64,000 bases of DNA. Origin: Haloarcula nitratireducens. GTDB taxonomy: Archaea; Halobacteriota; Halobacteria; Halobacteriales; Haloarculaceae. The position numbers and the translations under genes were made by a program. This document shows, piece by piece, positions 37,233 through 46,698 of this stretch (position 1 is the first letter of the stretch; each line of letters opens with the position of its first letter). The notes under the pieces were generated by a model that saw only the letters and a program-made list of their open reading frames with translations, was not told the DNA's origin and ran no database searches. The stretch is from NCBI RefSeq assembly GCF_019599505.1, contig NZ_RKLT01000002.1, positions 434,001 to 498,000 of the forward strand, in the 5' to 3' direction.

Positions 37233-38108
37233 ATGCTGACCGTCCGGGCGCCGGCCACCAGCGCGAACCTCGGGAGTGGCTTCGACGTCTTCGGCGTCGC
37301 GCTGGAGCGCCCGGCGGACGTCGTCCGCCTCTCGAAGGCCGACCGGACGACCATCGACGTGACCGGGGCCGGGAGCCAGTTCATCCCCGAAGACCCGGAG
37401 AAGAACACCGTCGGCGCGGTCGCCGAGGCGCTCGACGCGCCCGCGCACATCGAGATCGACAAGGGCGTCAGACCGGCGTCTGGACTCGGCTCCTCGGCGG
37501 CGAGCGCCGCCGCCGCGGCCGTCGGTCTCAACGAACTGTACGACCGGGGCCACTCCCGCGAGGAACTGGTGCCCATCGCCGCGAAGGGCGAGGCGGTCGT
37601 CTCGGGCGACGCCCACGACGACAACGTCGCTCCCTCGATAATGGGGGGGTTCACTATCGCCACCGAAGCGGGCGTCCGGCAGGTCGACGCGTCCATCCCG
37701 CTGGTGGCCTGTCTCCCCGACATCGTCGTCTCGACGCGGGACGCCCGCCGGGTCGTCCCCGAGACGGCCCGCGTCGAGCAACTGGTCGAGACCGTCGGCA
37801 ACGCCGCCACGCTCACGACCGGGATGCACCGGGACGACCCCGAACTCGTCGGCGAGGGAATGCACGACACGGTGGTCACGCCCTCGCGGGCGAAACTCAT
37901 CGACGGCTACGAGGAGGTCAGGGAGGCGGCGCTCTCGGCCGGCGCGACGGGCGTCACCATCTCCGGGGCCGGGCCGACGGTCATCGCCGCCTGCGAGGAG
38001 GACCGGCAGCGAGCCATCGCCAGCACGATGCTCGACGCCTTCGCCGACCGCGGCATCGACGCCCGCGTCTACCAGACTCGTATCGGTCGCGGCGCGCAGA
38101 TTTTCTGA
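37233..38108 (+). CDS. thrB: homoserine kinase, 291 aa
   Basis: GHMP-family kinase phosphorylating homoserine for threonine synthesis. N-terminus VRAPATSANLGSGFDVFGVAL, ATP loop PASGLGSSAASAAAAAVG, and C-terminal GVTISGAGPTVIAAC are all standard. A T-rich TATA element at about 37200-37210 lies 27 nt upstream of ATG 37233; an in-frame ATG at 37209 would be too close to it. No thrC or hom gene is adjacent. Confidence 0.94.
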   Translation: MLTVRAPATSANLGSGFDVFGVALERPADVVRLSKADRTTIDVTGAGSQFIPEDPEKNTVGAVAEALDAPAHIEIDKGVRPASGLGSSAASAAAAAVGLNELYDRGHSREELVPIAAKGEAVVSGDAHDDNVAPSIMGGFTIATEAGVRQVDASIPLVACLPDIVVSTRDARRVVPETARVEQLVETVGNAATLTTGMHRDDPELVGEGMHDTVVTPSRAKLIDGYEEVREAALSAGATGVTISGAGPTVIAACEEDRQRAIASTMLDAFADRGIDARVYQTRIGRGAQIF

Positions 38109-38138
38109 CTCGACCGCCGCGCCCGCTCGGCGACTCGA

Positions 38139-38354
38139 CTACCGCAGTCCCAGGTCCCGCTCGGTCGGCGTCACCTCGACGGCCGTCCCGCAGTCCGGGC
38201 ACGCGTCCATCTCGTCGACGATGAACGTCTTCTCGCAGTCCGGGCAGGTCCGCAGCGCCGTCGTCGACCAGTCCGGCGTATTCGACGCCTGGCCGGTCGC
38301 GGGGTCGTCCCGGGAAAACGCCGCTCTGAGCCGGCGGAGAAAGTTGAGTCGCAT
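38139..38354 (-). CDS. zinc-ribbon protein, 71 aa
   Basis: Small protein with a basic helical N-terminus (MRLNFLRRLRAAFSRD) and a C-terminal ribbon of two Cys pairs, CPDCEKTF and CPDCGTAV, sufficient for one zinc. Typical of small haloarchaeal zinc-finger proteins; function unknown. Convergent with thrB. Confidence 0.75.
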   Translation of the reverse strand: MRLNFLRRLRAAFSRDDPATGQASNTPDWSTTALRTCPDCEKTFIVDEMDACPDCGTAVEVTPTERDLGLR

Positions 38355-38483
38355 TGTCCCTCTTCTCTCGGACTGTCGAATATGTTTTGTGGCCGACCAG
38401 TCGAACGGTCACGTTCGGCCGAGTATCGGTCGCGGTGGGTTCGGACGGCGGGCACCTAAACGGCTGTCGCTCGAAGGCAACGT

Positions 38484-39308
38484 ATGGACGTTCTCCTCAC
38501 CGGTGCGAACGGCACCGTCGGCACGGCGATCACGGACCACCTCGGCGAGCAGTACGACTTCGCGCGCCTCGACGTCGAGCCGGGCGACCGCACCGACCTG
38601 ATCGCCGACGTGCGCAAGTACGACGACGTTCGGCCGCACTTCGACGGACGGGACGCCGTCGTCCATCTCGCGTTGACGCCCGGTACCGGCGGCCCCGAGG
38701 ACCGGTCGCTGGCGTGGTCACAGCCCCAGTCTGACAACCTCGAGGGGATCCACAACGTCTACGAGGCCGCCGTCGACGCCGGCCTCGACAGCATCGTCTT
38801 CGCCTCCTCGAACCACGCGGTCGGGATGGTCGAGATGCGCAACAGACCCGAAGTATATCATGACAGCGGCGTGCGGGCGGGCCACGACGAACCGCACCGG
38901 CCCGACTCGCGCTACGGCCTCACCAAGGCCTACGGCGAGGACCTCGGACGACTCGCCGCCGAGGCCCACGACGTCCGCTTTTACGCCCTCCGCATCGGTT
39001 CGGTTCGCGACCCCGAGTACGACCACCCCTACGGCGACGCCGAGCGCGGCGTCGAGGAGGGCCGCTGGGAGCGGGGCAGCGACGACTACGAGGAGCAGGT
39101 CGCCCGACTGAAGGGGCTCTGGCAGTCCCGCCGCGACCTAGCGCACATGGTCGAGTGCTGTCTGGAGGACGAGTCCGTCGAGTGGGACCACTTCTACGGC
39201 GTCAGCGGCAACGAGCGCCGCTGGCTCGACGACCTCGAACACGCCCGCGAGACCATCGGCTACGAGCCGCGGGACGCCGGTGAGGAGTGGGACGGGCCGC
39301 CGGCGTGA
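38484..39308 (+). CDS. NAD-dependent sugar epimerase/dehydrogenase family (Azf/uronate dehydrogenase-like), 274 aa
   Basis: Extended SDR with cofactor loop TGANGTVG, Ser in FASSNHAVG, and catalytic YGLTK. The segments EAAVDAGLDSIVFASSNHAVG and DLAHMVECCLED resemble the haloarchaeal NAD-dependent glucose-6-phosphate dehydrogenase Azf and uronate dehydrogenases, so oxidation of a sugar or sugar phosphate is likely; which one cannot be settled by eye. Followed after 43 bp by a 2-hydroxyacid dehydrogenase gene in the same direction. Confidence 0.8.
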   Translation: MDVLLTGANGTVGTAITDHLGEQYDFARLDVEPGDRTDLIADVRKYDDVRPHFDGRDAVVHLALTPGTGGPEDRSLAWSQPQSDNLEGIHNVYEAAVDAGLDSIVFASSNHAVGMVEMRNRPEVYHDSGVRAGHDEPHRPDSRYGLTKAYGEDLGRLAAEAHDVRFYALRIGSVRDPEYDHPYGDAERGVEEGRWERGSDDYEEQVARLKGLWQSRRDLAHMVECCLEDESVEWDHFYGVSGNERRWLDDLEHARETIGYEPRDAGEEWDGPPA

Positions 39309-39351
39309 TGTCGGGGACAGTCTCTTTGTAGCGCCCGCGAGAAGCGCCGGT

Positions 39352-40326
39352 ATGAGCTACACGGTCGTTCTCTGTGACAACAAGACGGTCGACCCGACGA
39401 CGCAATCGGAAATTCTGGAAGCCGCGGGCGCGACGATCGAGATACTTGACGAGAAGACCGAGTCGGCGGTCGCCGACGCCGTCCGGGGCGCGGACGGCAT
39501 CATCGTCGACGCGGGCACGCCTATCACCGAGGCCGCCCTCGCGGGGACCGAGACGCTTCGCGTCGTCGGGCGGGCGGGCATCGGCGTCGACAACATCGAC
39601 GTGGACGCGGCCGCCGCGAACGATATCACCGTCGTGAACGTCCCCGACTACTGCCTCGACGAGGTGTCGACCCACGCGCTCTCGCTGCTGCTCGCCTGCG
39701 TGCGAGCGGTCCCCCACTACGACCGGGAAGTCAAGGACGGGACGTGGGACTGGGCGACCGGCCAGCCGCTCCACCGGATGGCGGGTCGCACGCTCGGGCT
39801 CGCCGGGTTCGGTCGCATCGCTCGCCGCCTCGCCTCGAAGCTCCGCGCCTATCGGCTCGACGTGGTCGCGCAGGACCCGAACGTCGACGCGGCGACGATG
39901 GAGGACTACGGCGTCGAGAAGGTTTCCTTCGAGGGACTCCTCGACCGCTCGGACTTCCTCTCGGTCCACACGCCGCTCTTCGAGGAGACTCGTCACCTGT
40001 TCTCGACCGAGGAGTTCGAACGCATGCGCGACGACGCCATCGTCGTCAACACGTCGCGAGGACCCGTCCTCGACGAGGATGCGTTAGTCGCGGCGCTCGA
40101 CGACGGGGAGATAGCGAAAGCGGGGCTCGACGTGCTCGACAGCGAACCGCCGTCCCCGGACAACCCGCTGTTCGACCGAGAGGACGTGGTTCTCACGCCA
40201 CACGTCGGCTGGTACTCCGAGGAGAGTCGCGCGGACCTCTCGCGGGGCGTCGCCAGCGACGTCGCAGCCGTCCTGCAGGGGGAGGCCCCCTCGAACCCGG
40301 TCGACCCCGAGACGCCGTGGCTCTGA
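39352..40326 (+). CDS. D-2-hydroxyacid dehydrogenase family protein, 324 aa
   Basis: NAD(P)-dependent dehydrogenase related to phosphoglycerate dehydrogenase and CtBP. Catalytic domain [14 protein letters not shown], nucleotide loop [20 protein letters not shown], then [14 protein letters not shown] (Arg), conserved Glu in [18 protein letters not shown] with the catalytic His in TPHVGW. Lacks the ACT domain of true SerA, so substrate is uncertain (glyoxylate, 2-ketoacid or phosphoglycerate). ATG 39352 picked by homology; the longer frame has no support. Confidence 0.85.
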   Translation: MSYTVVLCDNKTVDPTTQSEILEAAGATIEILDEKTESAVADAVRGADGIIVDAGTPITEAALAGTETLRVVGRAGIGVDNIDVDAAAANDITVVNVPDYCLDEVSTHALSLLLACVRAVPHYDREVKDGTWDWATGQPLHRMAGRTLGLAGFGRIARRLASKLRAYRLDVVAQDPNVDAATMEDYGVEKVSFEGLLDRSDFLSVHTPLFEETRHLFSTEEFERMRDDAIVVNTSRGPVLDEDALVAALDDGEIAKAGLDVLDSEPPSPDNPLFDREDVVLTPHVGWYSEESRADLSRGVASDVAAVLQGEAPSNPVDPETPWL

Positions 40327-40357
40327 GGGGCTCGACGGTGGCGTCCGCTCCGACCGG

Positions 40358-40810
40358 TTATCCGCCCTGAACGTACTCGTTGCGCGTGTCGTTCAGCACT
40401 TCCTCGGCGTGTCCCGACGGGTCCGACCGGTCGGGGTCGTACACCGCCTTCACCTCGCCGTCGGCGAGGACGAACGTCCGTCGGCCGGTGCGGCCCCCGC
40501 TCGTGTCCAGTCCGAACGCCTCGGCGACGGTGCCCTCGGGGTCGGCGAGCAAGTCGAACAGCAGTCCCTCCTCCTCGGCGAACTCGTCGTGGGTCGCCAC
40601 GTCGTCCATCGAGACGCCGTAGACGGTGATACCGCCCTCGCGGAACTCCGGGAGGACCTCTCGGAAGTCGCGGGCCTGGATTGTACACCCGCCGGTGAAG
40701 TCCTCCGGGTAGAAGTAGACGACCGTCGGGGCCGAGAAGTCCGGGCTGACCGTCTCGCCGTACTGGTTCTGTGCGCTGATCTCCGGAGCCGGGTCGCCTG
40801 CGTCGAGCAT
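40358..40810 (-). CDS. peroxiredoxin, Bcp/AhpC-TSA family, 150 aa
   Basis: Thiol peroxidase removing hydroperoxides. Active-site region [18 protein letters not shown] with peroxidatic Cys at residue 42. The Cys five residues downstream that many Bcp proteins use as resolving thiol is absent (TIQARD in place of T-x-EACD), and no other Cys is present in the protein, so it is a 1-Cys type needing an outside reductant. Convergent with the dehydrogenase at 39352. Confidence 0.88.
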   Translation of the reverse strand: MLDAGDPAPEISAQNQYGETVSPDFSAPTVVYFYPEDFTGGCTIQARDFREVLPEFREGGITVYGVSMDDVATHDEFAEEEGLLFDLLADPEGTVAEAFGLDTSGGRTGRRTFVLADGEVKAVYDPDRSDPSGHAEEVLNDTRNEYVQGG

Positions 40811-40895
40811 GCAGTAGCGTGCGCCGCGACGAGTTTAGCGATTTGGGTCGCGGAGGCCAGAGACCGGCATCCCCCACTCGAATCGCGTTTGGACA

Positions 40896-40905
40896 ACCAT
40901 TTAAC
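40896..40905 (+). promoter_or_regulatory. adk TATA box
   Basis: ACCATTTAAC centred about 28 nt upstream of the adk ATG at 40928; predicts a leaderless mRNA and supports the choice of that start over longer reading frames. Confidence 0.5.
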
Positions 40906-40927
40906 GCGCGCCGCAGAACTCGCGGGC

Positions 40928-41575
40928 ATGTCGAACCCACGAATCCTGATTCTCGGACCGCCGGGAGCCGGCAAGGGAACTCAGAGCGCGAACCTCGCCG
41001 AGGAGTACGACGTAGAACACGTCACCACCGGCGACGCGCTCCGGAACAACAAGGACATGGACATCAGCGACATGGACACGGAGTACGACACGCCCCGCGA
41101 GTACATGGAAGCCGGTGACCTGGTGCCCGACGCCGTGGTCAACGCCATCGTCGAGGAAGCCCTCTCACAGGACGACGGGTTCGTGCTGGACGGCTACCCG
41201 CGCAACCTCGATCAGGCCGAGGAACTCGAAGGGATGACCGACCTCGACGTCATCCTCTCGCTGGAAGTCCCCCGCGAGGAACTCGTCGAGCGCCTGACCG
41301 GCCGCCGGGTCTGTGACGAGTGTGGCGCGAACTACCACGTCGAGTTCAACCCGCCCGAGGAGGAGGGCGTCTGCGACGAGTGCGGCGGCGAGCTCATCCA
41401 GCGCGACGACGACAACGAGGAGTCGGTGCGCAACCGACTGGACGTCTTCGAGGAGAACACCGCGCCGGTCATCGACCACTACGAGAACAACGAGTCCTTC
41501 GTCATCATCGACGGCGAGCAGCCCCCCGACGAGGTCTGGGACGACATCGAAACCGCAGTCGACGCCCGCGTATAA
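40928..41575 (+). CDS. adk: adenylate kinase with zinc-type LID, 215 aa
   Basis: Interconverts AMP, ADP and ATP. P-loop [10 protein letters not shown] near residue 9, NMP-binding [18 protein letters not shown], and a LID domain whose four Cys (CDECG ... CDECGG) make a structural zinc site. First gene of a cluster adk-DUF106-cmk-cbf5 that is kept in many archaea, where secY and ribosomal proteins usually lie upstream; here they do not. Confidence 0.96.
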   Translation: MSNPRILILGPPGAGKGTQSANLAEEYDVEHVTTGDALRNNKDMDISDMDTEYDTPREYMEAGDLVPDAVVNAIVEEALSQDDGFVLDGYPRNLDQAEELEGMTDLDVILSLEVPREELVERLTGRRVCDECGANYHVEFNPPEEEGVCDECGGELIQRDDDNEESVRNRLDVFEENTAPVIDHYENNESFVIIDGEQPPDEVWDDIETAVDARV

Positions 41576-41612
41576 TAAACGTTGATAAGCCGTCATCGCT
41601 GAACACAGTACA

Positions 41613-42506
41613 ATGGCACGCACCGCGCCGAAGGTAGACCGACTCGCCGACGAAGGCGAAGCGATGACCGACGCGCTCGCGACGGTCCTCTCGGTCGCCG
41701 AGGAGAAGGGCACCGTCACGTGGAGTGACGTCAGCGACGACCTCACCAGCGGCGAGTGGGGTCGACTCATCGAATCCGGCCTGCTCATCGACGCCGACGG
41801 CGAGGGGTTCGTCGTCGACGACCCCGAGGGCGTCCGCGAGGCGCTCGAGGAATCGGATCCCGAACCGGCCGAGGACGACGAAGACGGGGGCTGGAGCACG
41901 TGGGACAAACTCGCCGGCCTCGCGACGCTGGGGCTGTTCGCCGGCTACTCGCTGACGTCGGTCCGTGACGCCATCGGCGGCGTCATCGACATCGCGCTCG
42001 GCCCGCTCGCCGAAATCCTCCCGTTCTACGTCGTCATTCTCGTCTTGGCCGTCTTCACCGGCACCACGTCCTCGATTCTGCAGGACCAGCTGATGGACAT
42101 GGAGGGAATGCAGGACAGTCAGGAACAGATCAAAGACATCCAGAACCGCCTCGAAGACGCCAAGGAGCGCGGCGACGACGAGGCCGTAGAGCGCATCGAA
42201 CAGGAGCAGATGGAGGCGATGACCGAGCAGATGGGGTCGATGTTCGCCATGTTCCGCCCGATGGTCTGGATCATGCTCATCAACATCCCCGTCTTCCTCT
42301 GGATCTACTGGATGGTGTTCGGCACCGGGATGTCCGTCGAGGCACCGGTCATGACGTTCCCCATCCTCGGCGAGGTCGCCAGCTGGCAGGAGGGCGTCGC
42401 CGGACCGATGCAGGCGTGGATCGTCTGGTACTTCCTCTGTTCCATCTCGTTCACCCAGATCATCCGGAAGGCGCTCAACGTCGAGACCAGCCCGACGGCG
42501 AGCTAA
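41613..42506 (+). CDS. DUF106/EMC3-like membrane protein with N-terminal winged-helix-like domain, 297 aa
   Basis: Oxa1-superfamily membrane insertase relative (DUF106/EMC3/TMCO1 group), probably helping membrane proteins insert. Residues 14-85 look like a winged-helix domain (EEKGTVTWSDVSDDLTSGEWGRLIESGLL in context). Membrane helices near 100-150, a cytoplasmic coiled coil (QEQIKDIQNRLEDAKERGDDEAVERI), then MVWIMLINIPVFLWIYWMV and AWIVWYFLCSISFTQIIRKAL. Lies 37 bp after adk, the normal archaeal order. Confidence 0.88.
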   Translation: MARTAPKVDRLADEGEAMTDALATVLSVAEEKGTVTWSDVSDDLTSGEWGRLIESGLLIDADGEGFVVDDPEGVREALEESDPEPAEDDEDGGWSTWDKLAGLATLGLFAGYSLTSVRDAIGGVIDIALGPLAEILPFYVVILVLAVFTGTTSSILQDQLMDMEGMQDSQEQIKDIQNRLEDAKERGDDEAVERIEQEQMEAMTEQMGSMFAMFRPMVWIMLINIPVFLWIYWMVFGTGMSVEAPVMTFPILGEVASWQEGVAGPMQAWIVWYFLCSISFTQIIRKALNVETSPTAS

Positions 42507-42563
42507 CTTCGCCGTCGCTCGTATCGCCGTGGGAGCGGTCCGCGGCCGCGTGAAGACACAACT

Positions 42564-42572
42564 CCTTTTATC
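42564..42572 (+). promoter_or_regulatory. cmk TATA box
   Basis: CCTTTTATC centred about 25 nt before the cmk ATG; predicts an internal promoter for cmk-cbf5 and a leaderless mRNA. Confidence 0.45.
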
Positions 42573-42592
42573 GCCTCCCCCGGAGAACGACC

Positions 42593-43171
42593 ATGTTGAT
42601 CACCGTCTCCGGCCCGGCCGGCAGTGGCAAGAGCACACTCGCCAAGAGCCTGGCCGACGCGCTCTCCTACGACCACGTCAGCGGCGGGGACATCTTCCGC
42701 TCGCTGGCCGAGGAACGGGGGATGACGCCGCTGGAACTGAACAAGGCCGCCGAAGAGGACGACCAGATCGACCGCGACCTCGACTGCCGCCTGCGCGACA
42801 TCGCCGCCGAGCGCGACGACCTCGTGCTCGAGTCACGTCTCGCGGGCTGGATGGCCGGCGAGTACGCCGACATCAAGCTCTGGCTCACCGCGCCGCTCGA
42901 CGTCCGCGCCGACCGCATCGCCCAGCGGGAGAACAAGCCCTTCGACCAGGCCCGCGCCGAGACCGCAGAGCGCGGCCAGAGCGAGGCGCAACGCTACAAC
43001 GACTACTACGACATCGACTTCGACGACCTCTCGATCTACGACCTCTCGGTCAACACCGCCCGCTGGGACCCGCAGGGCGTCCTGAGCGTGACGCTCCACG
43101 CCATCGACTCCTACCGCGCCGACGGCGACGAGGGGAAAGCCCCGATCGAGAACATCCGGTACGAGTTCTGA
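42593..43171 (+). CDS. cmk: cytidylate kinase, archaeal type, 192 aa
   Basis: Phosphorylates CMP/dCMP. P-loop [17 protein letters not shown] near residue 7, [16 protein letters not shown], then [12 protein letters not shown] and [11 protein letters not shown] arginines. Length matches archaeal Cmk (about 190 aa). Followed after 2 bp by cbf5, so the two are almost certainly co-translated. Confidence 0.95.
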   Translation: MLITVSGPAGSGKSTLAKSLADALSYDHVSGGDIFRSLAEERGMTPLELNKAAEEDDQIDRDLDCRLRDIAAERDDLVLESRLAGWMAGEYADIKLWLTAPLDVRADRIAQRENKPFDQARAETAERGQSEAQRYNDYYDIDFDDLSIYDLSVNTARWDPQGVLSVTLHAIDSYRADGDEGKAPIENIRYEF

Positions 43172-43173
43172 CG

Positions 43174-44067
43174 ATGCCCGTCCGTGGCCCACCCGACGAC
43201 CGCGATCCCGACGCCCTCCGGTCGTTCGGCGTCGTCAACCTCGATAAACCGCCCGGGCCGTCGGCCCACCAGGTCGCCGCGTGGGTCCGCGACGCCACCG
43301 GACAGGACCGCGTTGCCCACGGCGGCACGCTCGACCCGAAAGTCACCGGCTGTCTCCCGATCCTGCTGGGCGACGCGGCCCGAATGGCCCGCGTCTTCGA
43401 CGACGCCGTCAAGGAGTACGTCGCCGTCCTCGAACTCCACGGCGACGCCCCCGCGGACTTCGAGGGCGTCGTCGCCGAGTTCGAGGGCGAGATCTACCAG
43501 AAACCGCCCCGGAAGAGCGCCGTCAAACGGCAGCTACGCACCCGCCGTATCCACGCCCTCGACGTCCTCGAACGCGAGGACCGCCGCGCGCTCCTCCGCG
43601 TCCGCTGTGCGTCGGGCACCTACGTCCGGAAGCTCTGTCACGACATCGGGCTGGCGCTGGGCACCGGCGCGCACATGGGCGACCTCCGCCGCACCGCCAC
43701 GGGCACCTTCGACGATAGCGACCTCGCGACGATGCACGACCTCGTGGACGCGCTGGCCTTCGCCGAGGCGGACGACGATACGGCCCCGCTCCGCGAGACC
43801 ATCCGGCCCGCCGAACGCGCGCTCGTCCACCTGCCGCGGGTCACCATCGCCCCCAGCGCCGCCCGTGAAGTCGCCAACGGCGCGTCGGTGTTCGGCCCCG
43901 GCGTCATCGACGCGTCCCCGGCCGAAGTCGGCGACGCCACCCTCGAACTGGAATCGCTCGTCGCCTGCTACACCCCCGACGGCGCTGCCGTCTGTCTCGG
44001 GACGCTGGTCGGCGACCCCGACGCCGACAGCGGCACCGTCGTCGCCCTCGAACGCGTGCTGGTCTGA
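43174..44067 (+). CDS. cbf5: tRNA/rRNA pseudouridine synthase Cbf5 (TruB family), 297 aa
   Basis: Catalytic subunit of the box H/ACA pseudouridylation complex. Catalytic Asp54 in HGGTLDPKVTGCLPILLG; LRVRCASGTYVRKL segment; C-terminal PUA domain (VHLPRVTIAPSAAREVANG; VACYTPDGAAVCLGTLVG). ATG 43174 begins the conserved RSFGVVNLDKPPGPS; the longer frame overlaps cmk and is a shadow. Length and layout fit archaeal Cbf5. Confidence 0.95.
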   Translation: MPVRGPPDDRDPDALRSFGVVNLDKPPGPSAHQVAAWVRDATGQDRVAHGGTLDPKVTGCLPILLGDAARMARVFDDAVKEYVAVLELHGDAPADFEGVVAEFEGEIYQKPPRKSAVKRQLRTRRIHALDVLEREDRRALLRVRCASGTYVRKLCHDIGLALGTGAHMGDLRRTATGTFDDSDLATMHDLVDALAFAEADDDTAPLRETIRPAERALVHLPRVTIAPSAAREVANGASVFGPGVIDASPAEVGDATLELESLVACYTPDGAAVCLGTLVGDPDADSGTVVALERVLV

Positions 44068-44107
44068 CCCCCGACACGGCGGCCCACGGCGGCGGCGAAG
44101 CGAAGCC

Positions 44108-44120
44108 CTTAATTAAAACA
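44108..44120 (+). promoter_or_regulatory. tRNA-Pro promoter TATA element
   Basis: CTTAATTAAAAC-type AT-rich run centred about 26 nt upstream of the mature tRNA 5' end at 44140, the normal TATA position for archaeal tRNA genes. Confidence 0.5.
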
Positions 44121-44139
44121 CCCCCCTCCTCCCGAGTGC

Positions 44140-44210
44140 GGGACCGTGGGGTAGCGGTATCCTCGGCGCATGGGGTGCGTCGGACCTGAGTTCGAATCTC
44201 GGCGGTCCCA
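44140..44210 (+). tRNA. tRNA-Pro (anticodon GGG)
   Basis: Cloverleaf by inspection: acceptor GGGACCG pairs with CGGTCCC at the 3' end and A73 follows; anticodon stem GGCGC/GCGTC with loop ATGGGGT, anticodon GGG at 44172-44174; T arm CTGAG-TTCGAAT-CTCGG. No intron and no encoded CCA. A T-run (44216-44222) after the gene can end transcription. It reads Pro codons CCC/CCU. Confidence 0.95.
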
Positions 44211-44484
44211 CTACTACTTTTTACGGCGTCGCCCTTCCTCGCGAGCCTACGGCCCGCTGCGGGGAGGGCTCCTTGTAAAAACGTGGGGAAAAACTGCCGG
44301 ACGCTCACTACGTTCGCGTCCGGAGAAACGCCTCGCTACGCTCGGCGTATGCTTAGTCGTCGAACACCAATGGTTGATAATCCTCGTGGTGATACGAGAG
44401 AACTAATTGACAATAGAAACACCTACGCTGAGTCAAAAATGTAAATTTAGAAAGGGCCGTCCAGTCGCTACAAATCTATAGGGA
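44211..44484. other. gene-free tRNA flank with hairpins and an AT-rich stretch
   Basis: Contains two adjacent hairpins with 11-nt loops: CCGGACGC-N11-GCGTCCGG (44297-44323) and ACGCC-N11-GGCGT (44328-44348). From about 44350 to 44480 the base composition falls well below the window average (for example AATTGACAATAGAAAC and AAAATGTAAATTTAG), with no ORF I can support. It may be the decayed end of something once integrated next to the tRNA gene; no second copy of the tRNA 3' end is seen in the window. Confidence 0.5.
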
Positions 44485-44727
44485 TTAGCTCCGCGTAATC
44501 TCGATTAGGCCGCGTTTCAGCGCTTCTTCGAAGCGGTCGTCCAGCGCCATCGACTCCCAGTTCTCCGGGAGTTCGTCGTCGGGGAGCGAGGAGAGCGAAT
44601 CGACCAGCGAGCGGTGGAGGAACCGACCGTTCTCCCCGCAGTCGTCGCAGGTACGGATGATCGACCGGACGCCGAAGGAGCGCGTGGCGGTCGCACCGCA
44701 GTTGGCACAGACGTACGTTTCGGTCAC
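44485..44727 (-). CDS. zinc-ribbon protein, 80 aa
   Basis: N-terminal ribbon of two Cys pairs (CANCGATAT, CDDCGENG) followed by a helical acidic part (LPDDELPENWESMALDDRFEEALKRGLIEI). Resembles small haloarchaeal zinc-finger proteins; function unknown. Confidence 0.7.
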   Translation of the reverse strand: MTETYVCANCGATATRSFGVRSIIRTCDDCGENGRFLHRSLVDSLSSLPDDELPENWESMALDDRFEEALKRGLIEITRS

Positions 44728-44842
44728 ACCCCCTGCTTGGGCCTCCTACTACTCGGGCGTTGCGCCGTCCGTCAGCGATTTCCCGGTACGAAATTCAGAA
44801 CGGGTTACACGTCGTCCGCGAAACCGCCGCCGGCGCGGCCCG

Positions 44843-46573
44843 TCACTCCCACTTCGCACCGGGGTTCGTCACCGCGCCGTTGGCCGCCGATCCGAAGTCG
44901 CGGTGGTACTTCGCCAGCACGCCGTTCGTGTAGTTCGGTTCGGGGGTGTCGCGGTCGGCGAGTCGTTCTTCGAGTTCCTCGTCGGAGAGGTCCACCGAGA
45001 GTTCGAGGTCGTCGATGTCGATGGTGATTGTGTCGCCGTCTTCCAGCGCGGCGACGGGGCCGCCGACGTAGGCCTCGGGGGCGACGTGCCCGATGGAGAA
45101 ACCGCGGGTCGCGCCCGAGAAGCGACCGTCGGTCAGGAGCGCCACGTCCTCGGAGTGGCCCTGTCCGGCGACGGCGCTCGTGACGCCGAGCATCTCGCGC
45201 ATGCCGGGGCCGCCGCGCGGTCCCTCGTTGCGGATGACGATGGCGTCGCCGCTCTCGACGTTGCCCTCCTGGACGTACTCCATCGCGCCGGATTCCTCTT
45301 CGAAGACGCGGACCGGCCCCTCGTGGTGGAGGTGGTCCTCGCCGGTGATCTTGATGACCGCGCCGTCGGGCGCGAGGTTGCCCGAGAGGATGCGGATGGC
45401 CCCGCGCTCGTGGATCGGGTTCTCGACCGTGTTGAGGAAGTCGACGTCGAGGTCCTCGATGGCCGGCGGGTCGAGCGCTTCCAGTTCCTCGGAGATGGTG
45501 TTGCCCGTCACCGTCAGCGCGTCGCCGTGGAGCAGGCCGGCGTCGTCGAGGGCCTTCAGGACGACCGGGACGCCGCCGACCTCGTGGAGGTCGTTCATCA
45601 CCCGGGTGCCGCCGGGCTGGAGGTCCGCGATCTTGGGCGTCCGGGCGCTGATCTCGTTGAACTGCTCGATGTCGAGGTCGACGCCGGCTTCGGCGGCCAG
45701 CGCCAGCAGGTGGAGGACGGCGTTAGTCGACCCGCCGACGGCGACCTGCAGCGCGATGGCGTTCTCGAAGCTCTCGATGGTGAGGAAGTCGGAGGGCTTG
45801 CGGTCGTTCTCGACGACGTCCAGGACGAGTTCGCCGCTGTCGCGGGCCACGTCGTAGCGCGACTCGTGTTCGGCGGGCGGGGAGGCGCTCCCGAGCGGCG
45901 CGAACCCGAGCGCCTCGGAGATAGAGGCCATCGTGTTGGCGGTGAACATCCCGCCGCAGGAGCCCGCACCGGGGCAGGCCTGTCGTTCCATCTCGTCGAG
46001 TTCGTCCTCGCTCATCTCGCCGTCGGCGACGGCCCCGACGCCCTCGAAGACGTTCTGGATGGTGATCTCGCGGCCGTCGTGCTCGCCGGGCATGATAGAA
46101 CCGCCGTAGAGGAAGACGCTGGGGAGGTCCGTGCGGATGGAGGCCATCATCATCCCCGGCATGTTCTTGTCACAGCCGCCGATGGTGACGAGGCCGTCCA
46201 TGCGCTCGCCGAAGGAGACGAGCTCGACGGAGTCGGCGATGACCTCCCGGGAGATGAGCGACGCCTTCATCCCCTCGGTCCCCATCGAGATGGCGTCGGA
46301 GATGGTGATGGTGCCGAACTCGATCGGCATCCCGCCGGCGTCGTCGATGCCCTCGTAGGCGGCGTCGGCCACGTCGTCCAGGTGGACGTTACAGGGCGTG
46401 ATGTCGGCGGCGGGGTTGGCGACGCCGACCATCGGCGAGGCGAGGTCCTCGTCGTCGTAGCCCATCGCGCGGAACATCGCGCGGTGGGGGGCCTTCTCGA
46501 CCCCTTCGGTGACTTCGTTGCTCCGCAGGTCCGGGTCCTTCTCCGGACGCTCGCGGCGTTCCTGCTGGCTCAT
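44843..46573 (-). CDS. ilvD: dihydroxy-acid dehydratase, 576 aa
   Basis: Iron-sulphur dehydratase in valine, leucine and isoleucine synthesis. Cluster-ligand segments [24 protein letters not shown] and [16 protein letters not shown] are all present, as is the C-terminal [25 protein letters not shown] 46573 ([13 protein letters not shown]) is preferred over the longer frame; a TATA element GCGTTTAAGA lies about 28 nt upstream of it. Confidence 0.96.
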   Translation of the reverse strand: MSQQERRERPEKDPDLRSNEVTEGVEKAPHRAMFRAMGYDDEDLASPMVGVANPAADITPCNVHLDDVADAAYEGIDDAGGMPIEFGTITISDAISMGTEGMKASLISREVIADSVELVSFGERMDGLVTIGGCDKNMPGMMMASIRTDLPSVFLYGGSIMPGEHDGREITIQNVFEGVGAVADGEMSEDELDEMERQACPGAGSCGGMFTANTMASISEALGFAPLGSASPPAEHESRYDVARDSGELVLDVVENDRKPSDFLTIESFENAIALQVAVGGSTNAVLHLLALAAEAGVDLDIEQFNEISARTPKIADLQPGGTRVMNDLHEVGGVPVVLKALDDAGLLHGDALTVTGNTISEELEALDPPAIEDLDVDFLNTVENPIHERGAIRILSGNLAPDGAVIKITGEDHLHHEGPVRVFEEESGAMEYVQEGNVESGDAIVIRNEGPRGGPGMREMLGVTSAVAGQGHSEDVALLTDGRFSGATRGFSIGHVAPEAYVGGPVAALEDGDTITIDIDDLELSVDLSDEELEERLADRDTPEPNYTNGVLAKYHRDFGSAANGAVTNPGAKWE

Positions 46574-46698
46574 ACTTCGAGGGAAGCCGCGGGGCATCTT
46601 AAACGCCTTGTAATCGTGGTACCGTCCCGCACTCTCGTCCGTGGCGAATCCCACCGCCGACAGTACCTTCTTTCCCGCTCGCCCCGAACCGGCACTCG

